Below are positions 34,510 to 43,832 of a stretch of 64,000 bases of DNA, piece after piece. The DNA comes from Nitratireductor aquimarinus (lineage in GTDB: Bacteria; Pseudomonadota; Alphaproteobacteria; Rhizobiales; Rhizobiaceae), in the NCBI RefSeq assembly GCF_046773475.1, contig NZ_CP177239.1, forward strand, positions 3,534,001 to 3,598,000, given 5' to 3'. The notes under the pieces are model-generated. The model was given only the letters and a program-made list of their open reading frames with translations, did no database searches and was not told the origin of the DNA. Both the position numbers and the translations under genes were made by a program. Each line of letters starts with the position of its first letter. Within the stretch, counting starts at the first letter, position 1.

Positions 34510-35685
34510 TCAGCTTCTCCTTTCTTCGGCCGCCGACAGACGACCGTAGACCGCGTAGAGCAGGAGGGTGACGACAAGCAGCACGATGCCGAGTGCGCCG
34601 GCCATGCCCCAGTTCGCCGAACCGGTTGCGTAGAAAGCGATGACGGAACTGATCATCTGGTCGCCCGCGCCGCCGATGAGCGCCGGCGTGATGTAGTAGC
34701 CGATGGCGGTCATGAACACGAGCAGCGAGCCGGAGGCGACGCCACGCAGGCTGAGCGGCAGAAGCACCCGCACGAAAGCGCGCAGTGGATTTGCGCCGAG
34801 CGAGGCGGCTGCCGGCATCAGGTTGCCCGGGATCGAGATCAGGACGCTGTAGATCGGCAGCACCATGAGCGGCAGAAGCACATGGGTCATGGCGATCACG
34901 ACGCCGGTGCGGTTGAAGATCAGGGCAAGCGGTTCACTGGAGATGCCAAGCCCGGTGATGACCGCATTTATGAGGCCGTTGTCCTGCAGGATGATGAACC
35001 ACGCGGCGGTGCGCACCAGAAGCGAGGTCCACAGCGGCAGGAGCACCGCGCCAAGCAGGAGCTGGCGTTTCCACCCTTCCGTGGAGGCGATCAGCATCGC
35101 ATAGGGAAAGCCGATGGCCAGGCAGGCAAGCGTGACGAGCGCGCCGATCCAGAAGGTTCGGATCATGATGTCGCGGTTGGCGGACGCCTCTTCGGGCATG
35201 GCGACAATGTTGCCGGAAACATCGCGCTCCAGATCGACGGCGGCGAGCAGATAACGGTCCGTGGTCGGTGAAAGCGCGCCGGTGATGGCCTGCCAGAAGC
35301 GGGGATCGTCCCAGCGCTCGTCAATCTCGGAGAGCGGTGGCGCGTCATCCTTGCGCAGCGCGCGCGTGGTGCGCGACATCAGCGTACGGAAGCCGGGCTG
35401 GGCGCTGTTGAGACGGCGCGTCATGTCGCCAACGGCCTGCCTGTCATCGGCGGCGCGAAGATCGGCGGCGAGCGCGTCCTTCATCTCTGCCGTCGGTGGC
35501 GTTTCCGGATCCCAGGAGGCTGCGACCTTCGCCGTCTGCGGGAGGATGCGCAGGACGGCGGTGTCGGAGACCGCCTGTGACATCATCGTGCCCAGCGGCC
35601 ACAGGAAGAAAACCGCGATGAAGAGGAAGAGCGGCGCGACCAGCGCGATCGCGCTCAGATGCCCTTTTCCGCCCGTGCCGCTCAT
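34510..35685 (-). CDS. ABC transporter permease, PotB/PotH type with large periplasmic insertion
   Basis: This 391-aa permease has one N-terminal hydrophobic segment (about residues 11-33), then about 130 mostly hydrophilic residues, then the usual five further membrane segments with an EAA-like loop (PAAASLGANPLRAFVRVLLP). Standard PotB proteins are about 280-300 aa, so the extra loop, predicted to be periplasmic, is notable. Such a loop could contact the binding protein. It overlaps the ATPase stop by four bases. Confidence 0.84.
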   Translation of the reverse strand: MSGTGGKGHLSAIALVAPLFLFIAVFFLWPLGTMMSQAVSDTAVLRILPQTAKVAASWDPETPPTAEMKDALAADLRAADDRQAVGDMTRRLNSAQPGFRTLMSRTTRALRKDDAPPLSEIDERWDDPRFWQAITGALSPTTDRYLLAAVDLERDVSGNIVAMPEEASANRDIMIRTFWIGALVTLACLAIGFPYAMLIASTEGWKRQLLLGAVLLPLWTSLLVRTAAWFIILQDNGLINAVITGLGISSEPLALIFNRTGVVIAMTHVLLPLMVLPIYSVLISIPGNLMPAAASLGANPLRAFVRVLLPLSLRGVASGSLLVFMTAIGYYITPALIGGAGDQMISSVIAFYATGSANWGMAGALGIVLLVVTLLLYAVYGRLSAAEERRS

Positions 35686-36749
35686 GGCCGGATCACCCAG
35701 CAGTCGTCCGGCTGGAAGCGGGCGGTGACATCTGCGCCGGGCGCATGCTGCTCGGCCTTGCGGTCGAGATGGATGACGAAGTCGTGCGCCTGCTCGTCAA
35801 GCTGGATGCGCAGGTGATTGCCCTGATAGACGCTGTCGGCAACTTTTGCAGTAAACTGGTTGTCGCCGCCATGCAGCGCGTCGAGGCGAATGCGCTCCGG
35901 CCGGATGGAGACGAGCACGTTTTCGCCCGGCGTGTAATTGTCGGAAGCCGAGGCTGTCAGTTCCGCGCCATTGGCGAGGCGGACGCGCAAACCGTCTGCG
36001 GACCTGCCCGCGACTGTGCCTTCCAGAAGATTGGTTTCGCCGATGAAATTGGCGACGAAGCGCGTCTGCGGATGGTCGTAGATCTCGCGCGGCGTGCCGA
36101 TCTGCTCGATCTTGCCCTTGTTGAAGACGGCGATCCGGTCGGACATGGTGAGGGCTTCCGACTGGTCGTGCGTGACGAAGACGATGGTCAGGCCGAGCCG
36201 GTTGTGCAGCGCGCGGATGTCGAGCTGCATCTGCTCGCGCAGATTTTTGTCGAGCGCGCCAAGCGGCTCGTCCATCAGCACGACGCGGGGTTCGAAAACG
36301 AGGGCGCGGGCGAGCGCCACGCGCTGCTGCTGGCCGCCGGAGAGCTGGGCGGGCCACCGGTCTGCAAGTGCGCTGAGCTGCACCATGTCGAGCGCTCTGG
36401 CGACGCGTTCGGCGATTTCGGCCTTGCCGACGCCGCGCATCTGGAGCGGGAAGGCGATGTTGTCGCCGACACTCATATGCGGGAAGAGCGCGTAATTCTG
36501 GAAGACGACGCCCATGTCGCGCTTGTAGGTGGGGGTCGTGTCCACCACCGCGCCATCGACCAGGATGCGGCCTTTGGTCGGGCGCTCGAAGCCGGCGAGC
36601 ATCATCAAAAGCGTGGTCTTGCCGGAGCCGGACGGTCCAAGAAGGCTGACGAACTCGCCTTTCGCGATGTCCAGTTCAAGATCATCGACCACGCACAAAG
36701 AGCCAAAACACTTGGTCACGCGGTCAAATCGAATGCGTAGTTCGCTCAA
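35682..36749 (-). CDS. ABC transporter ATP-binding protein, PotA type
   Basis: This protein of about 355 aa has Walker A GPSGSGKTT, signature LSGGQQQR, Walker B VVLMDEP and a C-terminal TOBE domain (RPERIRLDALHGGDN and after). The start is placed at a TTG (36749, LSELRIRFD) with GGGGAGAGG a few bases upstream. An in-frame ATG at 36818 would add 23 residues without family similarity. It couples to the PotB-like gene through a four-base overlap. Confidence 0.85.
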   Translation of the reverse strand: MSELRIRFDRVTKCFGSLCVVDDLELDIAKGEFVSLLGPSGSGKTTLLMMLAGFERPTKGRILVDGAVVDTTPTYKRDMGVVFQNYALFPHMSVGDNIAFPLQMRGVGKAEIAERVARALDMVQLSALADRWPAQLSGGQQQRVALARALVFEPRVVLMDEPLGALDKNLREQMQLDIRALHNRLGLTIVFVTHDQSEALTMSDRIAVFNKGKIEQIGTPREIYDHPQTRFVANFIGETNLLEGTVAGRSADGLRVRLANGAELTASASDNYTPGENVLVSIRPERIRLDALHGGDNQFTAKVADSVYQGNHLRIQLDEQAHDFVIHLDRKAEQHAPGADVTARFQPDDCWVIRP

Positions 36750-36865
36750 GAGCCTCTCCCCCGGCTGGCTTGATGTCGCGCTGTCGGAAACGATGGATCG
36801 TTTCGATGAGAGCCGCACCGGTCAGGGCGGTGGACGCCTTGCCCGGCGCGGCTCTCGACTGGCTC

Positions 36866-37915
36866 TTATTGAGCCAGCCAGGCGTTGAAACGCTCGGTCA
36901 GGGCTTCTGAATTGTCGATCCAGAAATCGACGTCGAGCGCGATTGCGTAGGTGAGGTTTTCCTCGGTGGTCGGCAGCTCTGCCTTCTGCGCGTCGCTCAC
37001 CATTTTGGCGGCTTCGTTGTTGGGCAGGCCGTAGGCCACATACTCCGGCAGCTTCTTCTGGTTTTCCGGTTCGCTGGCGAAGGCGATGAAATCCATGCCC
37101 GCATCGCGGTTCTCGGCATCCTTCAGGATCACCCAGCTGTCGACGGCATAGATGCTGCCGGGCCAGACGACCTTGAAGTTGCGGTCTTCGGTGCGGTTGA
37201 TGCCGGTGATGCGGCCATTATAGGCGGACGCCATGGCGACTTCGCCGGAGGCCAGGAACTGGAGCGGCTGCGCGCCGGCCTCCCACCAGACCACATCGTC
37301 GCGGATTTCTTCGAGCTTGGCGAAGGCGCGGTCGATGCCCTCGGGCGTGGCGAGCACGTCGTAGATCTCGTCCTTGTCGACGCCGTCGGCAAGGAGCGCG
37401 AACTCCAGCGTGTATTTCGGGCCCTTGCGCAGCGAACGCTTGCCGGGGAACTTTTCGGTGTCCCAGAAATCGGACCATGAGGCCGGGCCGCCATCGGGCA
37501 GCTTGTCGGCGTCATAGGCGATTGCCGTGGACCAGACGATTGCGCCGACGCCGCAATCATGCACGGCGCTTTCCAGGAACTTGTCCTCGCCGCCGAGCCT
37601 GTCCCAGTCGATATACTCGAAGAGGCCGTCGCCGCAGCCCAGCTCAAGCTCTTCGGCTTCGACCTGAACGACATCCCAGTTGGGTGCGCCGGCCTTCACC
37701 TTGGCCTGAAGAACGCCGTAGCCGCCGTTCCATGCCTCGTCGAGAAGCGGTTTGCCGGCCTTTTCGGCAAACGGCTTGAAGTAGATCTCGCGCTGGGCGT
37801 CCTGATAGGTGCCGCCCCACGAGACGACCGTGAGGTCGCGTGCGTTTGCCGTGGTGGCGGAGAAACCCGCCACCGCAGCAAGTGCTGTCATTGCAAGCCA
37901 GTTCTTCATCTTCAT
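36866..37915 (-). CDS. ABC transporter substrate-binding protein, polyamine (PotD/PotF) type
   Basis: This 349-aa protein has a signal peptide (MKMKNWLAMTALAAVAGFSA, cleavage after ANA) and then RDLTVVSWGGTYQDAQRE, typical of polyamine-type family 1 receptors. It is the second such receptor in the window but is not a close copy of the one at 54-1088. The gene is next to a class III aminotransferase. Putrescine, GABA-like or beta-alanine-like ligands are plausible, but none is proven. Confidence 0.85.
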   Translation of the reverse strand: MKMKNWLAMTALAAVAGFSATTANARDLTVVSWGGTYQDAQREIYFKPFAEKAGKPLLDEAWNGGYGVLQAKVKAGAPNWDVVQVEAEELELGCGDGLFEYIDWDRLGGEDKFLESAVHDCGVGAIVWSTAIAYDADKLPDGGPASWSDFWDTEKFPGKRSLRKGPKYTLEFALLADGVDKDEIYDVLATPEGIDRAFAKLEEIRDDVVWWEAGAQPLQFLASGEVAMASAYNGRITGINRTEDRNFKVVWPGSIYAVDSWVILKDAENRDAGMDFIAFASEPENQKKLPEYVAYGLPNNEAAKMVSDAQKAELPTTEENLTYAIALDVDFWIDNSEALTERFNAWLAQ

Positions 37916-37965
37916 AAGCATTCTCCTCCAATTGTGCTTTTCCGATTATGTGCTGGCGGTGCCCG

Positions 37966-39351
37966 TTATGCCGGCATTGCCTCCCTGGGCAGTTCGGCGA
38001 GCGCCTTGTCGAGGCCGGTCTTGAAGCGGGCGAGCAGGTCGTCGACCTCGCCCTCGGTAATGATGAGCGGCGGGCAGAACGCGACGGCATCGGCCATGGC
38101 GCGGCTGATGAGGCCGGCTTCCTGGAGATGCGCGTTGACCAGTGCGCCAAGCGCGCCGGGCGTTTCGAGCGCCGTCTTGTTTGCCTTGTCGGTGACGAGC
38201 TCGACGGCGGCGATGAGGCCGACGCCGCGCACTTCGCCAACCAGCGGATGATCGGCCAGTGCGGCAAGCCCGTTGCGCAGGCGTTCGCCCATGCGTGCGG
38301 CATTGCCCACCAGATCGCGCTCCTCGATGATCTTGAGGTTTTCAAGCGCAACGGCTGCGACAACCGGATGGCCGCTTGCCGTGTAGCCATGGCCGAGCGT
38401 GCCGATGCGGCCGCTTTCTTCCATGATCGGCTCGAACACCCGGTCGTTGATCATCAGGGCCGAGGCCGGCAGGTAGGACGACGAAAGCTGCTTGGACATG
38501 ACCATGATGTCCGGCTTGATGTCATAGGTGGTGGAGCCGAACATGGTGCCCGTGCGGCCGAAGCCGCAGATCACTTCGTCGGCGACCAGCAGGATGTCGT
38601 ACTTGTTCAGAACGGCCTGTACCTTTTCCCAGTAGGTGGCCGGCGGGACGACCACGCCGCCGGCGCCCTGCACCGGCTCGCCGAAGAAGGCGGCAATCGT
38701 TTCCGGGCCTTCAGCCAGGATCGTGTCTTCCAGTTCCTTGGCGAGGCGGGTTGCGAATTCTTCTTCGCTCTCGCCCGGCATTGCCTCGCGCCAGTAATGC
38801 GGCGCGGTCATGCGCAGCACGTTCGGCACGATCAGGTCGAAGGATTTGTGGTTTGCCGGCAGGCTGGTCAGGCATGCGCCGGCGATGGTCACGCCGTGAT
38901 AGGCGCGGTTGCGGACGATGATCTTCTTCTTTTCCGGCTTTCCAAGCGCGTTGGAGCGGTACCAGATCAGCTTCAGCGCCGTGTCGATGGCTTCCGAGCC
39001 GGAATTGGTGAAGAACGCCTTGCTCATCGGCACCGGGGCCATGCCGATCAGCTTTTCGGAAAGCTCGATCACCGGCCCGTGCGATTTGTGCGTGAAGGTG
39101 TGGTAGTAGGGCAGCTTTTCCATCTGCTCGGTCGCGGCCTTCACAAGGCGCTTCTCGTTGAAGCCGAGCGCGACGCTCCACAGGCCGGCCATGCCCTCGA
39201 TGTACTGCTTGCCATTGTTGTCGTAGACGAACACGCCTTCACCGCGGTCGATGATCAGCGGGCCGTCCTGCAGGTGTTTCTTGGCGTTCGTATAGGGGTG
39301 CAGGTGATAGGCGATATCGCGCGCTTCTGGGGAATTTGGCTTGTCGGTCAT
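37966..39351 (-). CDS. Class III omega-aminotransferase (putrescine/beta-alanine--pyruvate type)
   Basis: This 461-aa PLP enzyme has the cofactor lysine at about K287 (VMSKQLSSSYLP) and the omega-transaminase pattern (NSGSEAIDTALKLIWY, VADEVICGFGRTG). Members of this branch (SpuC/YgjG/Bapat-like) move the terminal amino group of putrescine, GABA or beta-alanine to pyruvate or 2-oxoglutarate. The start at 39351 (MTDKPNSPEA) is used. It precedes a polyamine-type importer on the same strand and faces the XRE-cupin regulator. Confidence 0.87.
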   Translation of the reverse strand: MTDKPNSPEARDIAYHLHPYTNAKKHLQDGPLIIDRGEGVFVYDNNGKQYIEGMAGLWSVALGFNEKRLVKAATEQMEKLPYYHTFTHKSHGPVIELSEKLIGMAPVPMSKAFFTNSGSEAIDTALKLIWYRSNALGKPEKKKIIVRNRAYHGVTIAGACLTSLPANHKSFDLIVPNVLRMTAPHYWREAMPGESEEEFATRLAKELEDTILAEGPETIAAFFGEPVQGAGGVVVPPATYWEKVQAVLNKYDILLVADEVICGFGRTGTMFGSTTYDIKPDIMVMSKQLSSSYLPASALMINDRVFEPIMEESGRIGTLGHGYTASGHPVVAAVALENLKIIEERDLVGNAARMGERLRNGLAALADHPLVGEVRGVGLIAAVELVTDKANKTALETPGALGALVNAHLQEAGLISRAMADAVAFCPPLIITEGEVDDLLARFKTGLDKALAELPREAMPA

Positions 39352-39464
39352 CGGCTTGTCCTGCGTCGAAATGAAGGTATTGTTGCGGGATGAGGCTGTC
39401 TCATCGCCTCTCTCCTCTTTTTCTAGCGGTAGCACTCATTTTGCAGCTAGGCAATTCTCTGTTC

Positions 39465-39562
39465 AATATTTTGAGCGATCATTCTCGGTGCGACTTCGAA
39501 GGCACTGAAAATTATGCGCATCTGCGCATTGTGAAATCGCTTCGAGGCTAATATCTTGAGCG
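39465..39562. promoter_or_regulatory. Divergent control region with palindrome and direct repeats
   Basis: The region between the aminotransferase and regulator genes (39352-39644, 293 bp) holds a perfect palindrome, ATGCGCA-TC-TGCGCAT at 39514-39529. It also has a direct repeat AATATYTTGAGCG at 39465-39477 and 39550-39562, 85 bp apart and placed almost evenly on each side. This arrangement is expected for a dimeric XRE-cupin repressor with looping. No other gene is seen in the gap. Confidence 0.5.
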
Positions 39563-39644
39563 CGTGAAAAGGCGTTTGCACGGTTTTGGCCCTGCGAGCG
39601 CGATGATGGAAACCAGAACGGGCAAAGGTTGCGGCGAAGGATTT

Positions 39645-40226
39645 ATGGACGATTTCGACATTGGCTCCCGTCTGAAGGCCATGCGTACGGCCGGCAATCT
39701 CTCGCAGCGGCAGCTCGCCGAGCAGGCGGGCGTGCCCCATGCACAGATTTCCAACATCGAGAAGAACAAGATCAGCCCGTCCATCTCCACCCTGCGCAAG
39801 GTGCTTGGGGGAATGGGCGTCAGCATGGCGGATTTCTTCGAGCCGGAGCGGGAGGACAATCCCGGTCCCTTTTTTGGCAGGGATGAGCTGATCGACCTGA
39901 CGTCGCGTGTGGCGATCAATGCGGGCGCGCCGGAGAGCGGGCTTCTGGTCCTGCGGCAGATCGGCGATGCGCGCCTGCACAATCTCCAGATCCTGCACGA
40001 GGTCTATGAGCCGGGGGCGGACACGGGCGAGACCATGCTGCAGCACGCCTCAAGCGAGGGCGGCTATGTGGTGGAGGGTGAGCTCGCCCTCACCGTGGGG
40101 GATGAGATGCGCATTCTGAAGGCCGGCGAAGCCTATCTGTTCGACAGCCGCCAGCCGCACCGTTTCCAAAATCTGTCCGACACGCGCACCATCGTCGTTT
40201 CCGCCTGCACGCCGCCTTATCTCTGA
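39645..40226 (+). CDS. XRE-family regulator with C-terminal cupin (PuuR-like)
   Basis: This 193-aa protein has an XRE helix-turn-helix over about residues 7-60 (LSQRQLAEQAGVPHAQISNI) and a cupin ligand domain over about 105-190. That is the PuuR layout, which represses putrescine catabolism in Escherichia coli. The ATG at 39645 has GAAGGA upstream. The frame to 39564 includes two more possible starts. Its divergent position to the aminotransferase-importer operon makes it the likely local regulator. Confidence 0.87.
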   Translation: MDDFDIGSRLKAMRTAGNLSQRQLAEQAGVPHAQISNIEKNKISPSISTLRKVLGGMGVSMADFFEPEREDNPGPFFGRDELIDLTSRVAINAGAPESGLLVLRQIGDARLHNLQILHEVYEPGADTGETMLQHASSEGGYVVEGELALTVGDEMRILKAGEAYLFDSRQPHRFQNLSDTRTIVVSACTPPYL

Positions 40227-40369
40227 GGCGATCATCTTCAACAGGCTGGACCAACGCAACGCATTCATGGCCCTGTTCGTGCAAGGCGCTGCTTCTAAAC
40301 TTCGCGCATGACGTTTTCGGGGAACCTGATCCGCCCGGAAATGGTTGGCTCGTAAAACGAGGGTTTCCG

Positions 40370-41989
40370 ATGGCCGGTCTTTTGATCTCGAGACGCAATC
40401 TTCTTCTTGGCGCGGGGGCGCTGGCGGCGGCCGGCTGGCCGCTGCGCATGGCATGGGCGGCAGGGGCCGAAGAAGCGCCACGCGGCGGACGGCTGGTTGT
40501 GGCGGCTGATTCCGAGCCGCGCACGCTGAACCCGGCAATTGTCGCGTCGAATGGCGTGTTTTTCATCGCCAGCAAGGTCATCGAGCCGCTGGCCGAAGCC
40601 ATGATGGATGGCGAGGGCGGACTTGCGCCACGCCTGGCCAAAAGCTGGGAAGGCTCAGAAGACGGGCTTTCCATCACCTTCAAACTGCGCGAGGGCGTGA
40701 CCTGGCACGATGGCGAGCCGTTCACCTCTGCGGATGTGGCCTTCTCCGCGATGGAGGTCTGGAAGCCGCTGCAAAATCTTGGCCGCGTTGTGTTCGCCAA
40801 TCTCGACACGGTGGAAACGCCCGATGCGCACACCGCCATTTTCCGCTTTTCCGCACCCACGCCGATCCAGCTCATTCGCAATGCGCTGCCGGTGGTGACG
40901 AGCGTTTTGCCAAAGCATCTCTATGAGGGCACGGACATTGCCGCCAACCCGGCCAACAAGGCGCCGGTGGGAACCGGGCCGTTCAAATTCGCCGAGCACA
41001 GGCCCGGCGAATATTACCGCCTTACCCGCAATGACGCCTATTGGGGCGAGGGGCTGCCGAAGCTGGACGAGATCATCTTCCGCGTTCTGCCCGACCGGGC
41101 GGCGGCGGCTTCGGCGCTGGAGGCCGGCGAAATCCAGCTTGCCGCCTTCTCGCAGGTGCCGCTGGTGGATCTGGAACGCATCGCCAGCGTGCCGGGGCTG
41201 AAAGTGGTGACGGAAGGCTATGAGGCGCTGACCTATCAGCTTGTGGTGGAGATCAACCATCGCAACGAGATCCTCGCCGACCAGATGGTGCGGCAGGCCA
41301 TCTCGCACACCATCGACCGGGATTTCGTGGTCGATACGGTGTTTCTTGGCTATGCGCAGGCGGCCACTGGCCCGGTGCCGCAGAACGCGCCGCAATTCTA
41401 CAATCCCGATGTGAAGCCCTATTCCTTCGACATCGAGCGGGCGAACAGGCTGCTCGACGAGGCGGGCTATCCGCGTGGCGAGGATGGCAAGCGCTTTTCG
41501 CTGCGCCTCCTGCCCGCGCCCTTCTTCAGCGAAACGCGCCAGTTCGGCGACTATCTGCGTCAGGCGCTCGGCAAGGTGGGCATCGATGTGACGCTGGTGA
41601 ACAACGACACGCCGGCGCATCTGAAGGCCGTCTACACGGATCATGATTTCGACATTGCCGTTGGCTCGCCCGTGTTCCGCGGCGATCCGGCCATCTCGAC
41701 CACGATCCTCGTGCAGTCGGGCATTCCTGACGGCGTGCCGTTTTCCAATCAGGGTGGTTATGCCAATGCCGAGCTCGACACGATCATCGATCAGGCGGCA
41801 GAGACCATCGATACGGAAGCGCGCACCGCACTCTACAACGATTTCCAGCGCATCGTGGTGGAAGACCTGCCGCTGATCAATGTGGCCGAGTGGGGCTTTA
41901 CCACGGTTGCCAGTGACACCGTTCTCAATGTGGGCAACAATCCGCGCTGGCCGGTTTCGAGCTGGACTGATACTGCACTCGCTTCCTGA
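40370..41989 (+). CDS. ABC transporter substrate-binding protein, family 5 (peptide/nickel/opine type)
   Basis: This 539-aa periplasmic receptor has an N-terminal twin-arginine type signal (SRRNLLLGAGALAAAGWP, cleavage near AWA) and the family 5 pattern (SKVIEPLAEAM, AKSWEGSEDGLSITFKLREG, GTGPFKF). The ligand could be a peptide, opine or other solute. It heads a five-gene operon with two permeases and two ATPases. The 24-bp gap to the first permease is short. The 143 bp before it hold no recognised feature. Confidence 0.87.
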   Translation: MAGLLISRRNLLLGAGALAAAGWPLRMAWAAGAEEAPRGGRLVVAADSEPRTLNPAIVASNGVFFIASKVIEPLAEAMMDGEGGLAPRLAKSWEGSEDGLSITFKLREGVTWHDGEPFTSADVAFSAMEVWKPLQNLGRVVFANLDTVETPDAHTAIFRFSAPTPIQLIRNALPVVTSVLPKHLYEGTDIAANPANKAPVGTGPFKFAEHRPGEYYRLTRNDAYWGEGLPKLDEIIFRVLPDRAAAASALEAGEIQLAAFSQVPLVDLERIASVPGLKVVTEGYEALTYQLVVEINHRNEILADQMVRQAISHTIDRDFVVDTVFLGYAQAATGPVPQNAPQFYNPDVKPYSFDIERANRLLDEAGYPRGEDGKRFSLRLLPAPFFSETRQFGDYLRQALGKVGIDVTLVNNDTPAHLKAVYTDHDFDIAVGSPVFRGDPAISTTILVQSGIPDGVPFSNQGGYANAELDTIIDQAAETIDTEARTALYNDFQRIVVEDLPLINVAEWGFTTVASDTVLNVGNNPRWPVSSWTDTALAS

Positions 41990-42012
41990 GAACGCAAGGA
42001 ACACGCACTGGC

Positions 42013-43002
42013 ATGCACCGGGCCCTGACTTTGACGCGGCGGCGTATCGTCAGCAGCATCCCGGTGCTGCTGATCGTCATTGTGGGCACGTTTCTGCTTC
42101 TGGAAGCAGCACCCGGCGATGCGGTGGACGCCTATCTGCTTTCACTGGGCGGCGGCGATGCGGGCCTCGTGGCGGAGCTTCGCCAGAGCTACGGGCTTGA
42201 TCAATCACTGCTGAAACGTCTGACGCTTTATGTGGGGGCCTTGCTGCGGTTCGATCTCGGCTGGTCGGTGACGTTCGACCGGCCGGTTCTCGATCTGATC
42301 GCGGAGCGGTTGCCCAACACGCTCTGGCTCATGGGGGCGGCGACGGCGCTTGCCTTCTCGCTTGGCTCGTTTCTGGGCATTGTTGCCGGCGCGCGGCCGG
42401 GAAGCCTGACGGACCGGGCGCTTTCCACCGGGTCCCTGGCGCTTTACGCGGTTCCGAGCTTCTGGCTTGGCCTTGTTCTGGTTCTGGTGTTTGCGGTCGA
42501 TCTGCGCTGGTTTCCCACGGCCGGCATCGAAACCATCGCTTCCGGCAAGACCGGACTGGCGCGCGTGGCCGACATCGCCTGGCATCTGGTGCTGCCGGTT
42601 TCCGCGCTCGGCTTCATTTACCTGGCTCTTTTTCTGCGCATGATGCGAACCGGCATGACGGAAGCCTGGCGGCAGGATTTTGTGCTTTTTGCGCGTGCCA
42701 AGGGGTTGGCGCGGCGGCGCATCGTGCTGCGCCACGTGGCGCGCAACGCGCTTCTGCCGCTGGTCACCATGCTTGGCCTGCAGGCGGCGGCCATGCTGGG
42801 CGGCAGTGTGGTGGTGGAAAGCGTGTTCGCCATTCCGGGTTTCGGGCGGCTTGCGCATGAAGCGGTTTCAGGCCGCGATGCGCCGCTTCTGACCGGCATC
42901 ATCATCGTCAGCGCGATGCTCGTGATCGTCGTCAATCTTCTGGTGGACATTGCCTATGCGGCGCTCGACCCGCGCGTGGGCAGCGGGGAGGCGGCGTCAT
43001 GA
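42013..43002 (+). CDS. ABC transporter permease, DppB/OppB type
   Basis: This 329-aa permease has about six membrane segments, an N-terminal segment starting RRRIVSSIPVLLIVIVGTFLL and the family loop EAWRQDFVLFARAKGLARRR before HVARNALLPLVTMLG. It overlaps the next permease gene by four bases. It is the first channel subunit of the peptide-type importer. Confidence 0.88.
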   Translation: MHRALTLTRRRIVSSIPVLLIVIVGTFLLLEAAPGDAVDAYLLSLGGGDAGLVAELRQSYGLDQSLLKRLTLYVGALLRFDLGWSVTFDRPVLDLIAERLPNTLWLMGAATALAFSLGSFLGIVAGARPGSLTDRALSTGSLALYAVPSFWLGLVLVLVFAVDLRWFPTAGIETIASGKTGLARVADIAWHLVLPVSALGFIYLALFLRMMRTGMTEAWRQDFVLFARAKGLARRRIVLRHVARNALLPLVTMLGLQAAAMLGGSVVVESVFAIPGFGRLAHEAVSGRDAPLLTGIIIVSAMLVIVVNLLVDIAYAALDPRVGSGEAAS

Positions 43003-43832
43003 ACCGCGTTGCCGGACGTCTTCTGCACTCGCCGGAAGGGGTGGCGGGGCTTTGTCTTCTGGTGCTGCTTGCCGCCATGGCGCTTGCCGCGCCGCTTCTT
43101 TTTCCAGGCGATCCGCTGGTGATTGTCGGGCGTCCGCTGACCGCGCCTTTCACCGATCCGACGCTTCCGCTTGGCACGGACCGGTTGGGCCGGGATGTGG
43201 CTGCGGGCCTGATGCATGGCGCGCAGACATCGCTTCTGGTCGGGCTCGCCACGGCGCTGGTCGCACTTGCCGCCGGGGCGCTTGTCGGCACGGTTGCCGG
43301 GCTTGCCGGCGGGCTGGTGGACGAGGTGCTGATGCGGGTGGTCGATGCGTTTCAGATCGTGCCGGGCTTTCTTCTGGCGCTGGCTTTTGTCAGCGTCACC
43401 GGGGCGTCGCTTCCGGTGATCATTTTCGCCATTGCCCTTGGTGCGTGGACCGGGCCGGCGCGGCTGGTGCGGGCGGAAGTCCTGTCGATCCGCGAGCGCG
43501 ACTATGTGGCGGCGGCGCGGGTGATCGGCATGCATCCGGCCGAGATTGCTCTGCGCGAAGTCCTGCCCAATGCGCTGCCGCCGGTTTTGGCGCTCACGGC
43601 GGTGATCGTCGCCACGGCGGTTCTGGTGGAGGCCGCACTTTCGTTTCTCGGGCTTGGCGATCCCAATGTGGTGACCTGGGGCTCGATGATCGCCGAGGGG
43701 CGCAATGTGCTGCGCACCGCGCCGCATCTTTCCATCGTTCCGGGGCTGGGCCTCGTGGCCACCGTGCTTGGCGTCTATCTTCTGGGCGAGGGGCTGGCGG
43801 ATGCGATGGCAGGCCGTGAGGCGCGCGGATGA
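42999..43832 (+). CDS. ABC transporter permease, DppC/OppC type
   Basis: This 277-aa permease has the DppC mark LGTDRLGRDV near residue 47 and the EAA loop RERDYVAAARVIGMHPAEIA, with about six membrane segments. It overlaps the gene on each side by four bases, so the operon is translationally coupled. Confidence 0.88.
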   Translation: MNRVAGRLLHSPEGVAGLCLLVLLAAMALAAPLLFPGDPLVIVGRPLTAPFTDPTLPLGTDRLGRDVAAGLMHGAQTSLLVGLATALVALAAGALVGTVAGLAGGLVDEVLMRVVDAFQIVPGFLLALAFVSVTGASLPVIIFAIALGAWTGPARLVRAEVLSIRERDYVAAARVIGMHPAEIALREVLPNALPPVLALTAVIVATAVLVEAALSFLGLGDPNVVTWGSMIAEGRNVLRTAPHLSIVPGLGLVATVLGVYLLGEGLADAMAGREARG

